This document shows positions 50,293 through 58,942 of a stretch of 64,000 nucleotides of DNA, piece after piece. Under the pieces are notes generated by a model that saw only the letters and a program-made list of their open reading frames with translations, was not told where the DNA came from and ran no database searches. The translations under genes and the position numbers were made by a program. How positions within the stretch are numbered: the stretch's first letter is position 1; each line of letters starts with the position of its first letter. Origin of the DNA: JADMIH01 sp036399775 (GTDB lineage: Bacteria; Chloroflexota; Chloroflexia; QHBQ01; JADMIH01); assembly GCA_036399775.1 (NCBI GenBank), contig DASWMJ010000089.1, positions 186,001 to 250,000 on the forward strand. The letters are read 5' to 3'.

Positions 50293-50376
50293 TATAATAC
50301 ATTGTGCCTGCACACAATTTCCGTCAGACGTGAATAGAAGCAATATCGAAGGGACCAACGCTCTATTGTTGGCCCC
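50293..50376 (+). promoter_or_regulatory. -10 box and leader hairpin of the first giant SLH gene
   Basis: TATAAT at 50293-50298 starts a leader of about 110 nt. The leader holds the hairpin GGGACCAAC...GTTGGCCCC (50351-50376), which is conserved almost base for base before the second copy of the gene (53865-53890). The conserved hairpin suggests a regulatory or mRNA-stability role. Confidence 0.55.
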
Positions 50377-50413
50377 GATAAGCACAGGTAGAGAACAAAG
50401 TAGGAGAGAAAGG

Positions 50414-53400
50414 GTGGCCGGTTACATGAACAAGCTGAGATGGGTATTGTCGTATCTTGTCGCTCCGCTTATTGCCCTGTCGGTTCTGATACCATTGCGC
50501 TCAAATGAGGTATATGCAGCGCCTGGCGACCTGGACACCACCTTCGGCGACGGGGGTAAGGTCCTTACCGACTTTACCACGAGGGCGGGTAGCGAGTCCT
50601 ACGCTCTTGCCGCTCAATCCGACGGTAAGTTTGTGCTGGCCGGGGAGGCAGTCGACAGTGATAAGAGCCTCGCCTTTGGGTTGATACGATTGAACGCCGA
50701 TGGCTCTCCCGACGTGAGTTTCGGCATTGAAGGCAGGGTTAGCACGGGCTTTGGGCCGGGAGAGGACGGGGCCGAGGCTGTTGCCATCCAACCCGACGGG
50801 AAGATCGTGGCGGCTGGACGTACCTTCGCTGATGCCGGCGCAGGCTCTCAAAACTTTGCTTTGGCACGCTACGACGTGGACGGCGCGCTCGACCCGACCT
50901 TTGGGACCGGCGGTAGGGTCACTACAGATTTTGGCAGCTATAGAGATAAGGGAAACGCCATCGCTATTGCAGGCGATGGAAAGATAGTGGTAGCAGGATT
51001 GACGAATGCCGACAATGAGGACTTCGCCCTGGCGCGCTACAACCCGGACGGCAGCCCGGACGATAGCTTCGGCACGGGCGGCAAAGTCATAACTGCCTTC
51101 TCTTTCGGCTCGATGGACGAAGCGTATGGCGTTGCCATCCAACCAGACGGCAAGATTGTAGCGGCTGGTAAGTCGGGTTATTTCTTCGGGCTTGCGCGCT
51201 ACAACCTGGATGGCAGCCTGGACGATAACTTCGGCACGGGCGGCATGGTGACGACCACATTCGCTGAAGGTGACGCGGAGGCTACCGCGCTTGTGATCCA
51301 GCCAGACGGTAAGATCGTGGCCTCCGGGCATACGCGACGTAACTCGGATTACTCTATCGTTTTGGCCCGTTACACCACGAGCGGCGATCTGGACACATCA
51401 TTTGACGGTGACGGCCGGGTAGTCACCAACTTTTCAGATGATACAGAGCTTGCTTATGCTCTGGCTATTCAATCCGGCGGCAAGCTGGTAGTGGCAGGGC
51501 GCACGGGCAGCGCGGATGCAGTTTTCGCCCTGGCACGCTACAACCCTGATGGTAGCCCGGATGGTGACTTTGGCACTGGCGGCCAGGTGACTACCAATTT
51601 GGGCGACGGGCTTGATGTGGTGCACGGTTTGGTCGCCCAGGGCGACGGAAAGATCGTAGCAGCCGGTGTTGCCGAAAGCCAACTTGTGAGCCTATCAGGC
51701 GTCGCTCGCTATAACTCTGACGGCAGCCTCGACGGTAGCTTCGGCACCGAGGGCAAAGTGGTGATCAGCGGTCTTCGCAGTGGCGCGAATGAAGCCTTCG
51801 CCGTTGCCCTTCAGAGTGACGGCAAGATCGTCGCCGGAGGAACGAATGGTTACTCGTACAACGATAGTTTCGCCCTTGCACGATACAACCCGGACGGCAG
51901 CTTGGACCAATCTTTCGGCAATCATGGCAAAACAAATATAACCTTCGAGTTAGGGGGCGTGCTATATGCGCTCATCGTACAGCCGGACGGCAAGATCGTG
52001 GCGGCTGGGTACGAGTATACGCTTTCGGACGCCGATAATTTTGCCCTGGCGCGATACAACCAGGACGGCAGCCTTGATACCACCTTTGGGAGCGGAGGCC
52101 GTGTAAGCACCGACCTGGGGGCATTTGAAAGGGCTTACGCGATTGGGATAGATAGCGATGGCAGGCTGGTTGTGGCCGGCGCATCGCGGGGCCGCTTCGC
52201 ATTGGCGCGCTACAACCAGGATGGCACTTTGGACCCCACGTTCGACACCGATGGCATAGTCATGACCGACTTCGCCAACGACGAAGACCGCGCTACCTCC
52301 ATCGTAATCCAACCTGACGGGAAGATCGTGGCCGCAGGGTATGCCACTACGATCACTTGCGACGTTGGTTGCGACTATTATTACGACTTTGCGCTGGCGC
52401 GCTATAATCTCGACGGTAGCCTGGACGCCACGTTCGACAACGACGGCAAGGTAACTTCTGATTTCGGCAATTGGGATCGCATATACGGGCTGGCACAACA
52501 GGCTGACGGGAAGCTGGTAGCAGGCGGCCATACCGGTAGCATGGTCGGGGTCGGGCTTGACTTCGCCCTGGCGCGATACAACCCCGATGGGAGCCTGGAC
52601 ACCAACTTTGGTGCGGGCGGTAAGGTCAATACCGACTTTGCAGAGGATACTGATGTAGCTTATGGCTTGGCGCTGGCTGCTGAGGGTAAAATCGTGGCCG
52701 TTGGATATATGACCGTCGATCCTGAGCTATATTCCACTAACTTCGCGCTTGCGCGGTACGATTCTGACGGCGCTCTCGATAGGAGCTTCGGCAGCGGTGG
52801 TAAGGTAGTAACTGATTTCGGAAGTGACGCGGATAATGCCAATGCTGCGGCAATACAAGCAAACGGCAAGGTTATAGCTGCAGGCTTTACGCTGGCGAGC
52901 GGGGATAGCGACTTTGCGCTGGCACGCTACCGGGTTACAGATGAGATAGAGCCTACAAACACACCGGCTCCGGCTACACCCACGAACACAGCGCCTTCCG
53001 CTACCTTTACAAGCATATCCTCTATTCCTACCAGCACCCGCACAAGCACCGCAACGCCGACATGCGCTGTTGCTTTCGCGGATGTGCCGGAGGGGAGCAC
53101 ATTCTACCAGTTCGTGCGCTGCCTGGCTTGCCGCAATATCCTGGGCGGCTATTCAGACAACACCTTCCGCCCCAATAACGAAGTAACTCGCGGACAACTC
53201 TCCAAGATAGTGGCTAACTCTGCCAACTTCAAGGAGCCGGTCACGGGCCAGACCTTTGAGGACGTTTCTATTACCAGCTCGTTCTACGCTTTTGTCGAGA
53301 GGATGGCTGCAAGAGGTATCATCGGCGGCTATAATTGCGGGGGACCAGGCGAGCCGTGCGGCCCTGGCAATAAACCCTACTTCCGCCCCAACGCCAACGC

Positions 53401-53689
53401 GACCAGGGGGCAAATCTCAAAGATAGTCTCCAACTCCGCAAATATCACAGACCCACCCGGCGGCCAGAAGTTTGCAGACGTCGCGCCCGGTTCGACGTTC
53501 TATGATTGGGTAAACAGGCTGGCTAACAAGGGGATCATGGGAGGGTACAACTGCGGAGGGACAGGCGAGCCGTGCGGCCCAGGCAATCTACCCTACATCC
53601 GCCCCGGCAACAACGCCACACGCGGGCAAACTTCCAAGATAGTCTCCGGGGCATTCTTCCCGACCTGCGGGGCCGAGAGCAAACCTTAA
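50414..53689 (+). CDS. Secreted delta-60 repeat protein with C-terminal SLH repeats (copy 1)
   Basis: About 1091 residues with a signal peptide (cleavage near VYA|APGDLD). It contains 14 delta-60-type repeats of about 60 residues (D-G-S-L-D-x-x-F-G-x-G-G-K-V), which fold as beta-propeller blades; 14 could make two seven-bladed propellers. A Thr/Pro-rich linker follows, then three SLH repeats (FADVPEGSTFYQFVRCLACR, FEDVSITSSFYAFVERMAAR, FADVAPGSTFYDWVNRLANK), the last two with CGGPGEPCG-type inserts. It is a cell-surface protein. The GTG at 50414 is supported by AGGAGAGAAAGG and by the same start in copy 2. Confidence 0.85.
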   Translation: MAGYMNKLRWVLSYLVAPLIALSVLIPLRSNEVYAAPGDLDTTFGDGGKVLTDFTTRAGSESYALAAQSDGKFVLAGEAVDSDKSLAFGLIRLNADGSPDVSFGIEGRVSTGFGPGEDGAEAVAIQPDGKIVAAGRTFADAGAGSQNFALARYDVDGALDPTFGTGGRVTTDFGSYRDKGNAIAIAGDGKIVVAGLTNADNEDFALARYNPDGSPDDSFGTGGKVITAFSFGSMDEAYGVAIQPDGKIVAAGKSGYFFGLARYNLDGSLDDNFGTGGMVTTTFAEGDAEATALVIQPDGKIVASGHTRRNSDYSIVLARYTTSGDLDTSFDGDGRVVTNFSDDTELAYALAIQSGGKLVVAGRTGSADAVFALARYNPDGSPDGDFGTGGQVTTNLGDGLDVVHGLVAQGDGKIVAAGVAESQLVSLSGVARYNSDGSLDGSFGTEGKVVISGLRSGANEAFAVALQSDGKIVAGGTNGYSYNDSFALARYNPDGSLDQSFGNHGKTNITFELGGVLYALIVQPDGKIVAAGYEYTLSDADNFALARYNQDGSLDTTFGSGGRVSTDLGAFERAYAIGIDSDGRLVVAGASRGRFALARYNQDGTLDPTFDTDGIVMTDFANDEDRATSIVIQPDGKIVAAGYATTITCDVGCDYYYDFALARYNLDGSLDATFDNDGKVTSDFGNWDRIYGLAQQADGKLVAGGHTGSMVGVGLDFALARYNPDGSLDTNFGAGGKVNTDFAEDTDVAYGLALAAEGKIVAVGYMTVDPELYSTNFALARYDSDGALDRSFGSGGKVVTDFGSDADNANAAAIQANGKVIAAGFTLASGDSDFALARYRVTDEIEPTNTPAPATPTNTAPSATFTSISSIPTSTRTSTATPTCAVAFADVPEGSTFYQFVRCLACRNILGGYSDNTFRPNNEVTRGQLSKIVANSANFKEPVTGQTFEDVSITSSFYAFVERMAARGIIGGYNCGGPGEPCGPGNKPYFRPNANATRGQISKIVSNSANITDPPGGQKFADVAPGSTFYDWVNRLANKGIMGGYNCGGTGEPCGPGNLPYIRPGNNATRGQTSKIVSGAFFPTCGAESKP

Positions 53690-53698
53690 CGAAAAGGA

Positions 53699-53763
53699 GA
53701 ACTTAGAGCTGTGGAGCGCGCTATGAGGATGCTTCGGGAGTGGGTAGAGGAATTAGGGATTTA
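53699..53763 (+). pseudogene. Duplicated 3' end of the UDG gene
   Basis: The segment matches 50189-50251 nearly base for base (GAGGATGCTTCGGGAGTGGG and TAGAGGAATTAGGGATTTAG). It encodes only the last ~19 codons of the UDG gene with no start and no front part. It shows that the second S-layer gene arose from a tandem duplication whose left end lay inside the UDG gene. Confidence 0.85.
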
Positions 53764-53864
53764 GCATAGGGCTAAGTTCGCTTAAATTCTCAGGATCGGG
53801 TATACTGTAAATACATTGTGCTTGCTCACAATTCTCGTCAAAAGGGAATAGAGTTAATTTAGAA

Positions 53865-53890
53865 GGGACCAACGCTCTATTGTTGGCCCC
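53865..53890 (+). promoter_or_regulatory. Leader hairpin of the second giant SLH gene
   Basis: GGGACCAAC (53865-53873) and GTTGGCCCC (53882-53890) repeat the leader hairpin of copy 1. The -10 region differs: copy 1 has TATAAT, here TATACT/GTAAAT, so the two promoters may have different strength. Confidence 0.5.
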
Positions 53891-53928
53891 GGTTAGCACT
53901 GGGTTGAAAACAGAGTAGTAAGGAAAGG

Positions 53929-56900
53929 GTGGCTGGTTACATGAACAAAATAAGATGGGTACTGTCATATCTTGTCGCTCCGCTAATTGCCCTGATGGTT
54001 CTGATACCATTGCACCCCAGTGAGGTATATGCCGCCCCCGGCGAGTTGGACCCCACCTTCGGCGACGGGGGTAAAGTCATTACCGATTTGTCTACGCGGG
54101 CGGGTAGCGAATCGTACGCTCTTGCTGTTCAGTCCGATGGTAAGCTTGTGCTGGCCGGGTATGCGGACGACACTTATGAGGACCTCAGCTTCGGGCTGAT
54201 ACGACTGAACGCCGACGGCTCCCCCGACGTAACTTTCGGTAACGACGGCAGGGTAGCTACCAGCTTTGGGCCGGGAGAGGATAGGGCCGAGGCTGTCGCC
54301 ATCCAATCCGACGGAAAGATCGTGGCGGCTGGATATACTTTCGCTGATGCCGGGTCCGGCTCCCAAAACTTTGCTTTGGCACGCTACAACGCTGACGGCG
54401 CTCTCGACCCGACCTTTGGCACCGGCGGCAAAGTCACTACAGACTTTGGCACCTCCAGGGATAAGGGATACGCCATCGCCATTGGAAGTGATGGGAAGAT
54501 TGTCGTAGCAGGATTGACGACCGTAGACAATGACGACTTCGCCCTGGCCCGCTACAACGCGGATGGAAGCCTCGACGGTAGCTTCGGCACGGGAGGCAAA
54601 GTCAGGACGGCCTTCTCTTTCGGCTCGATGGACGAAGCATATGGCGTTGCCGTCCAATCCAATGGGAAGATCGTAGCGGCAGGTAGAACGGGATTTTTCT
54701 TCGGCCTTGCGCGCTACAACCTGGATGGCAGCCTGGATGGTAACTTCGGCACGGGCGGCATGGTCACGACTACATTCGCTGAAGGTGACGCCGAGGCTAC
54801 CGCGCTTGCGATCCAGGCTGACGGTAAGATCGTGGCTTCCGGGCATACGCGAAGTAACTCCGATTATTCGATTGTGCTGGCCCGCTACATCATGAACGGC
54901 GACCTGGACACATCATTTGACGGCGATGGCCGGGTAGTCACCAACTTTTCGACCAGCACAGAGTTTTCTTATGCTCTGGCTATTCAAACCAGCGGCGAGC
55001 TAGTGGTGGCAGGGCGCACGGGCAGCGACGGCTCAGACTTCGCCCTGGCGCGCTACAACCCTGACGGTAGCCCCGACGGTACCTTCGGTGGTGGCGGCCA
55101 GGTGACTACCAATTTGGGCGAGGGCATTGATGCGGTGCATGGTTTGGTCGCCCAGGGCGACGGAAAGATCGTGGCTGCCGGTGCTACCGGCAGCTATACT
55201 GATCTCCGCTCAGGCGCTGCTCGCTATAACTCTAATGGCAGCCTCGACGGCACCTTCGGCACCGAGGGCAAAGTGGTTATCAGCGCCCTTCGCAGTGGCG
55301 CGAATGAGGCTTTCGCCGTCGCTGTTCAGAGTGACGGCAAGATCGTCGCCGGGGGTACTAACGGTTACTCATACAACGATAGTTTCGCCCTTGCACGATA
55401 CAACCCGGACGGGAGCCTGGACCAATCTTTCGGTGAGGGCGGGAAGACAAGCACATTCTTCGAGTTTGGGGCCGTGCTCTACGCGCTCATCATACAGCCC
55501 GACGGCAAGATCGTGGCGGCAGGCTACGACTATACGGCTGTTGACAGCTATAATTTTGCCCTGGTCCGGTACAACACGGACGGCAGCCTCGATACCACCT
55601 TTGGGGACGGAGGCCGTGTGAGCACAGACCTGGGCGCATTGGACAAAGCTTACGCGATTGCCATATACAGCGACGGAAAGCTGGTTGTGGCAGGCTCAGC
55701 GCGGGGCCGCTTCGCGTTGGCACGCTACGATTCGAGCGGTACTTTGGACCCGACGTTCGACACCGACGGCATACTCACTACCGACTTCGCCAACGACGAT
55801 GACCGCGCTACCTCCATCGTAATCCAACCCGACGACAAGGTCGTAGCGGCAGGGTATGCCACTACAAGAACCTGTGCCGTTGATTGCACCTTATATTCTG
55901 ACTTTGCGTTGGCGCGCTACAATTTCGACGGTAGCCTGGACGCCACGTTCGACACCGACGGCAAGGTCACCACCGATTTCGGCATCGAAGATCGCGTGAA
56001 CGGGCTGGCACGCCAGGCTGACGGGAAGCTGGTAGCAGGCGGCCAAAGCCGTCATCATATAGGCGGGACCGGCCATGACTTCGGCCTTGCCCGATACAAC
56101 CCCGATGGGAGCCTGGACTCCACCTTCGGTGCGGGCGGCAAGGTCACTACAGACTTTGCGGGGTCTCATGACGGAGCTTATGGCCTGACACTGGCAGCGA
56201 AAGGCAAAATCGTGGCGGTCGGATATATGACCACCGGTCCTGGCCTATATTCCACCAATTTCGCGCTCGCGGGGTACAATAATGACGGCATGCTCGATAG
56301 CAGCTTCGGCAGCGGTGGTAAGGCAGTAACTGATTTCGGGAGTGACACGGATAATGCCAATGCGACGGCAATACAATCAAACGGCAAGATTATAGCCGCA
56401 GGCTATACACTGGCAAGCGGTGATAGCGACTTTGCGCTGGCACGCTACCGGGTTACGGATGAGATAGAGCCAACGAATACGCCGGTACCGCCTACAGCCA
56501 CCACAACGCCCACACCACCATGCAACCCCCCCGGGTCTATAGTCGGCAGCCCCAATGTCGGCACCAGCCACAACTGGCTCGAAGCAATTGACGCCGCCGG
56601 CCCGAGTGACATATGGGCAGTGGGTAGTTATAGAGATGGCGCGAGCCACGATAGGACGCTTACCATGCACTGGGACGGCGGCCAGTGGAGCGTGATACCC
56701 AGCCCAACGGGCGGCCTTAGCGACAGCCTTTCAGATGTGGCAGTAGTTTCACCAACCGATGTTTGGGCCGTGGGCACATATTTCAGTTCAGCAGCGCCGC
56801 CCCACTCCTTTACAATGCACTGGAACGGCAGCCAGTGGAGCGTGATACCCAGCCCAACCCAGGGCTTCAACGGGACCCAACTCCTGGGCGTAACCGCGGT

Positions 56901-58524
56901 GTCGGCCACCGACGTGTGGGCTGTGGGTACGTACACGGAAGAGTTCGGCCAGACATTTACCCTGCACTGGGACGGTAGCCAGTGGAATGTGGTACCTAGC
57001 CCTAATGCCAATGGGCGTTTCCATAGCCTTCAGGAGGTTGTGGCTCTATCCGCCGACGATGTTTGGGCGGTAGGCTACCACGACGTTATCACCGGCCCCA
57101 CTATGCTTCAGACGCTTGTGGAGCACTGGGATGGCACGCTGTGGAGTATAGTTCCCAGTCCTAACGTGCCATCGAGCGACAACCAGCTTTTCGGTGTCGA
57201 TGCCGTTTCACCCAACGATGTTTGGGCAGTCGGGGCGTCGGGTGGAATGGTGGGTGGGAATCCGAAACCATTAGCTCAACACTGGGATGGCACGCAATGG
57301 ACCATTTCTCCGATCAGCAGTAGCAGTACGAACATCAGTTGGCTCAGAAGCGTGTCGGCTGCCGCATCCAACGATGTATGGGCAGTAGGTGAGAAGAATG
57401 GCTCGACGCTGGTAGAGCATTGGAATGGCCTGCAATGGAGCCAGGTCAATAGCCCCAATAGCGGGTCCGGTGCCAACCGCCTTCGCTCAGTAGTGACACT
57501 TTCTCAAGGCGAATTGTGGGCAGTCGGTGACTATAATGGGACTTCTAACCTCAGCCAGACGTTAATAGTGCGGTATACGTGTGGCAACCCACAAGGTACT
57601 ACTACGCCTAGCCCCACCTTAACCAGAACTACCATCACACCTTCTATCACGCCTCCCACGTTTGCTCCGACTAGCACAACCGCCTCACCTACCCGGACAC
57701 CGGGTACTGTGATAACGTCAACTCCTACTCACACGCCGGTGGGAGGTCTGGCTACCTCTACCAGCGTGCCTACAGATGTGGCAACCTCCAGCCCGACTCT
57801 GCAGCCTACCGGCACAAGTATTATCACGCCCTCTGTCACTCTCACACCGGGTGTTACTAGCACCCACACCGCTGTTCCAACCGGCACGTCCATCGCCTGC
57901 GTTATCACCTTCTCCGACGTACCTCCCACTAACACCTTTTATCCTTTCGTGCGCTGCCTGGCCTGCCGCAATATCCTCGGCGGCTACTCAGACAACACCT
58001 TTCGCCCCAATAACGAGGTAACTCGCGGGCAACTCTCCAAGATAGTGGCTAACTCCGCCAACTTCAAGGAACCTGCTAGCGGCCAGACCTTTGAAGACGT
58101 TTCCACTACCAGCGCGTTCTACGAATTCGTAGAGAGGATGGCTGCGAGGGGTATCATCGGAGGGTACAATTGTGGTGGGCCGGGTGAGCCGTGCGGCACG
58201 GGCAACAAGCCATACTTCAGGCCGAACGCCAACGCGACAAGGGGGCAAATCTCAAAGATCGTGTCGAACGCCGCGAGCTTCACGGACCCACCCGGCGGCC
58301 AGAAGTTTGCAGACGTAGCGCCCGGTTCGACCTTCTACGATTGGGTGAACAGGCTGGCTAACAAGGGCATCATGGGAGGCTACAACTGCGGAGGGACAGG
58401 CGAGCCGTGCGGCCCAGGCAATCTACCCTACTTCCGCCCCGGCAACAACGCCACACGCGGGCAAACTTCCAAGATAGTCTCCGGGGCATTCTTCCCAACG
58501 TGCGGAGCCGAGAGCAAACCTTAG
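53929..58524 (+). CDS. Secreted delta-60 repeat protein with extra propeller and SLH repeats (copy 2)
   Basis: 1531 residues. Residues 1-860 are a close copy of copy 1 (signal peptide, 14 delta-60 repeats). A Kelch-like/BNR-like second propeller then follows, about six to seven blades of ~50 residues with WAVGxx and HWDGxQWSVIPSP, absent from copy 1. A Thr/Ser/Pro-rich linker (TPSPTLTRTTITPSITPPTF) leads to three SLH repeats almost identical to copy 1. It is a wall-attached surface protein. GTG at 53929 with AAGGAAAGG upstream. Confidence 0.85.
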   Translation: MAGYMNKIRWVLSYLVAPLIALMVLIPLHPSEVYAAPGELDPTFGDGGKVITDLSTRAGSESYALAVQSDGKLVLAGYADDTYEDLSFGLIRLNADGSPDVTFGNDGRVATSFGPGEDRAEAVAIQSDGKIVAAGYTFADAGSGSQNFALARYNADGALDPTFGTGGKVTTDFGTSRDKGYAIAIGSDGKIVVAGLTTVDNDDFALARYNADGSLDGSFGTGGKVRTAFSFGSMDEAYGVAVQSNGKIVAAGRTGFFFGLARYNLDGSLDGNFGTGGMVTTTFAEGDAEATALAIQADGKIVASGHTRSNSDYSIVLARYIMNGDLDTSFDGDGRVVTNFSTSTEFSYALAIQTSGELVVAGRTGSDGSDFALARYNPDGSPDGTFGGGGQVTTNLGEGIDAVHGLVAQGDGKIVAAGATGSYTDLRSGAARYNSNGSLDGTFGTEGKVVISALRSGANEAFAVAVQSDGKIVAGGTNGYSYNDSFALARYNPDGSLDQSFGEGGKTSTFFEFGAVLYALIIQPDGKIVAAGYDYTAVDSYNFALVRYNTDGSLDTTFGDGGRVSTDLGALDKAYAIAIYSDGKLVVAGSARGRFALARYDSSGTLDPTFDTDGILTTDFANDDDRATSIVIQPDDKVVAAGYATTRTCAVDCTLYSDFALARYNFDGSLDATFDTDGKVTTDFGIEDRVNGLARQADGKLVAGGQSRHHIGGTGHDFGLARYNPDGSLDSTFGAGGKVTTDFAGSHDGAYGLTLAAKGKIVAVGYMTTGPGLYSTNFALAGYNNDGMLDSSFGSGGKAVTDFGSDTDNANATAIQSNGKIIAAGYTLASGDSDFALARYRVTDEIEPTNTPVPPTATTTPTPPCNPPGSIVGSPNVGTSHNWLEAIDAAGPSDIWAVGSYRDGASHDRTLTMHWDGGQWSVIPSPTGGLSDSLSDVAVVSPTDVWAVGTYFSSAAPPHSFTMHWNGSQWSVIPSPTQGFNGTQLLGVTAVSATDVWAVGTYTEEFGQTFTLHWDGSQWNVVPSPNANGRFHSLQEVVALSADDVWAVGYHDVITGPTMLQTLVEHWDGTLWSIVPSPNVPSSDNQLFGVDAVSPNDVWAVGASGGMVGGNPKPLAQHWDGTQWTISPISSSSTNISWLRSVSAAASNDVWAVGEKNGSTLVEHWNGLQWSQVNSPNSGSGANRLRSVVTLSQGELWAVGDYNGTSNLSQTLIVRYTCGNPQGTTTPSPTLTRTTITPSITPPTFAPTSTTASPTRTPGTVITSTPTHTPVGGLATSTSVPTDVATSSPTLQPTGTSIITPSVTLTPGVTSTHTAVPTGTSIACVITFSDVPPTNTFYPFVRCLACRNILGGYSDNTFRPNNEVTRGQLSKIVANSANFKEPASGQTFEDVSTTSAFYEFVERMAARGIIGGYNCGGPGEPCGTGNKPYFRPNANATRGQISKIVSNAASFTDPPGGQKFADVAPGSTFYDWVNRLANKGIMGGYNCGGTGEPCGPGNLPYFRPGNNATRGQTSKIVSGAFFPTCGAESKP

Positions 58525-58600
58525 CAAGAAGGCAAACGTAGAGGCTGTGGAGTGAGCTATGCGGAAGATCGGGGGTCGATTCGAGGAGTCTGGGATTTAG
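58525..58600 (+). pseudogene. Second, degraded copy of the UDG 3' end
   Basis: After the second SLH gene, CAAACGTAGAGGCTGTGGAG and TCTGGGATTTAG again match the end of the UDG gene, with substitutions and a small deletion. The remaining gap to 58942 shows no gene; TATACT at 58861-58866 could be the promoter of the next gene. Confidence 0.7.
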
Positions 58601-58942
58601 TCCGCAATATCTCATCCTCCTTGTGGGCATGTACACCCTGGCTAATAACCGGGTTGGCTGTCGAGGTTCACAAACTTTAACCGTGACAATTTGACTTTCA
58701 CCAACATATATGGTAACTTATACAGCACTACGGCTATAGGAGCTCGTGGTGCTGGTTGGTTGATTTCCTTCGGAAGTTGGCGAGCCTTGTGACCCTACGC
58801 TTTGTTTGCTGTGCCTCTCTTCTGGAGCAAACGACGTAATTTGAGCAAAACGCGCCGCGCTATACTATAGCGGAAGCAATACTGCCATCCGGGAGCAGAA
58901 TCAGAGACCCTTATGGAAAGAGAAGGAAGAGGAGCTGAGAAC

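Noticed and set aside
58560..58600. tRNA T-arm-like GGTCGATTC
   Set aside because: No acceptor or anticodon stems can be drawn; the segment aligns with the end of the UDG gene instead.
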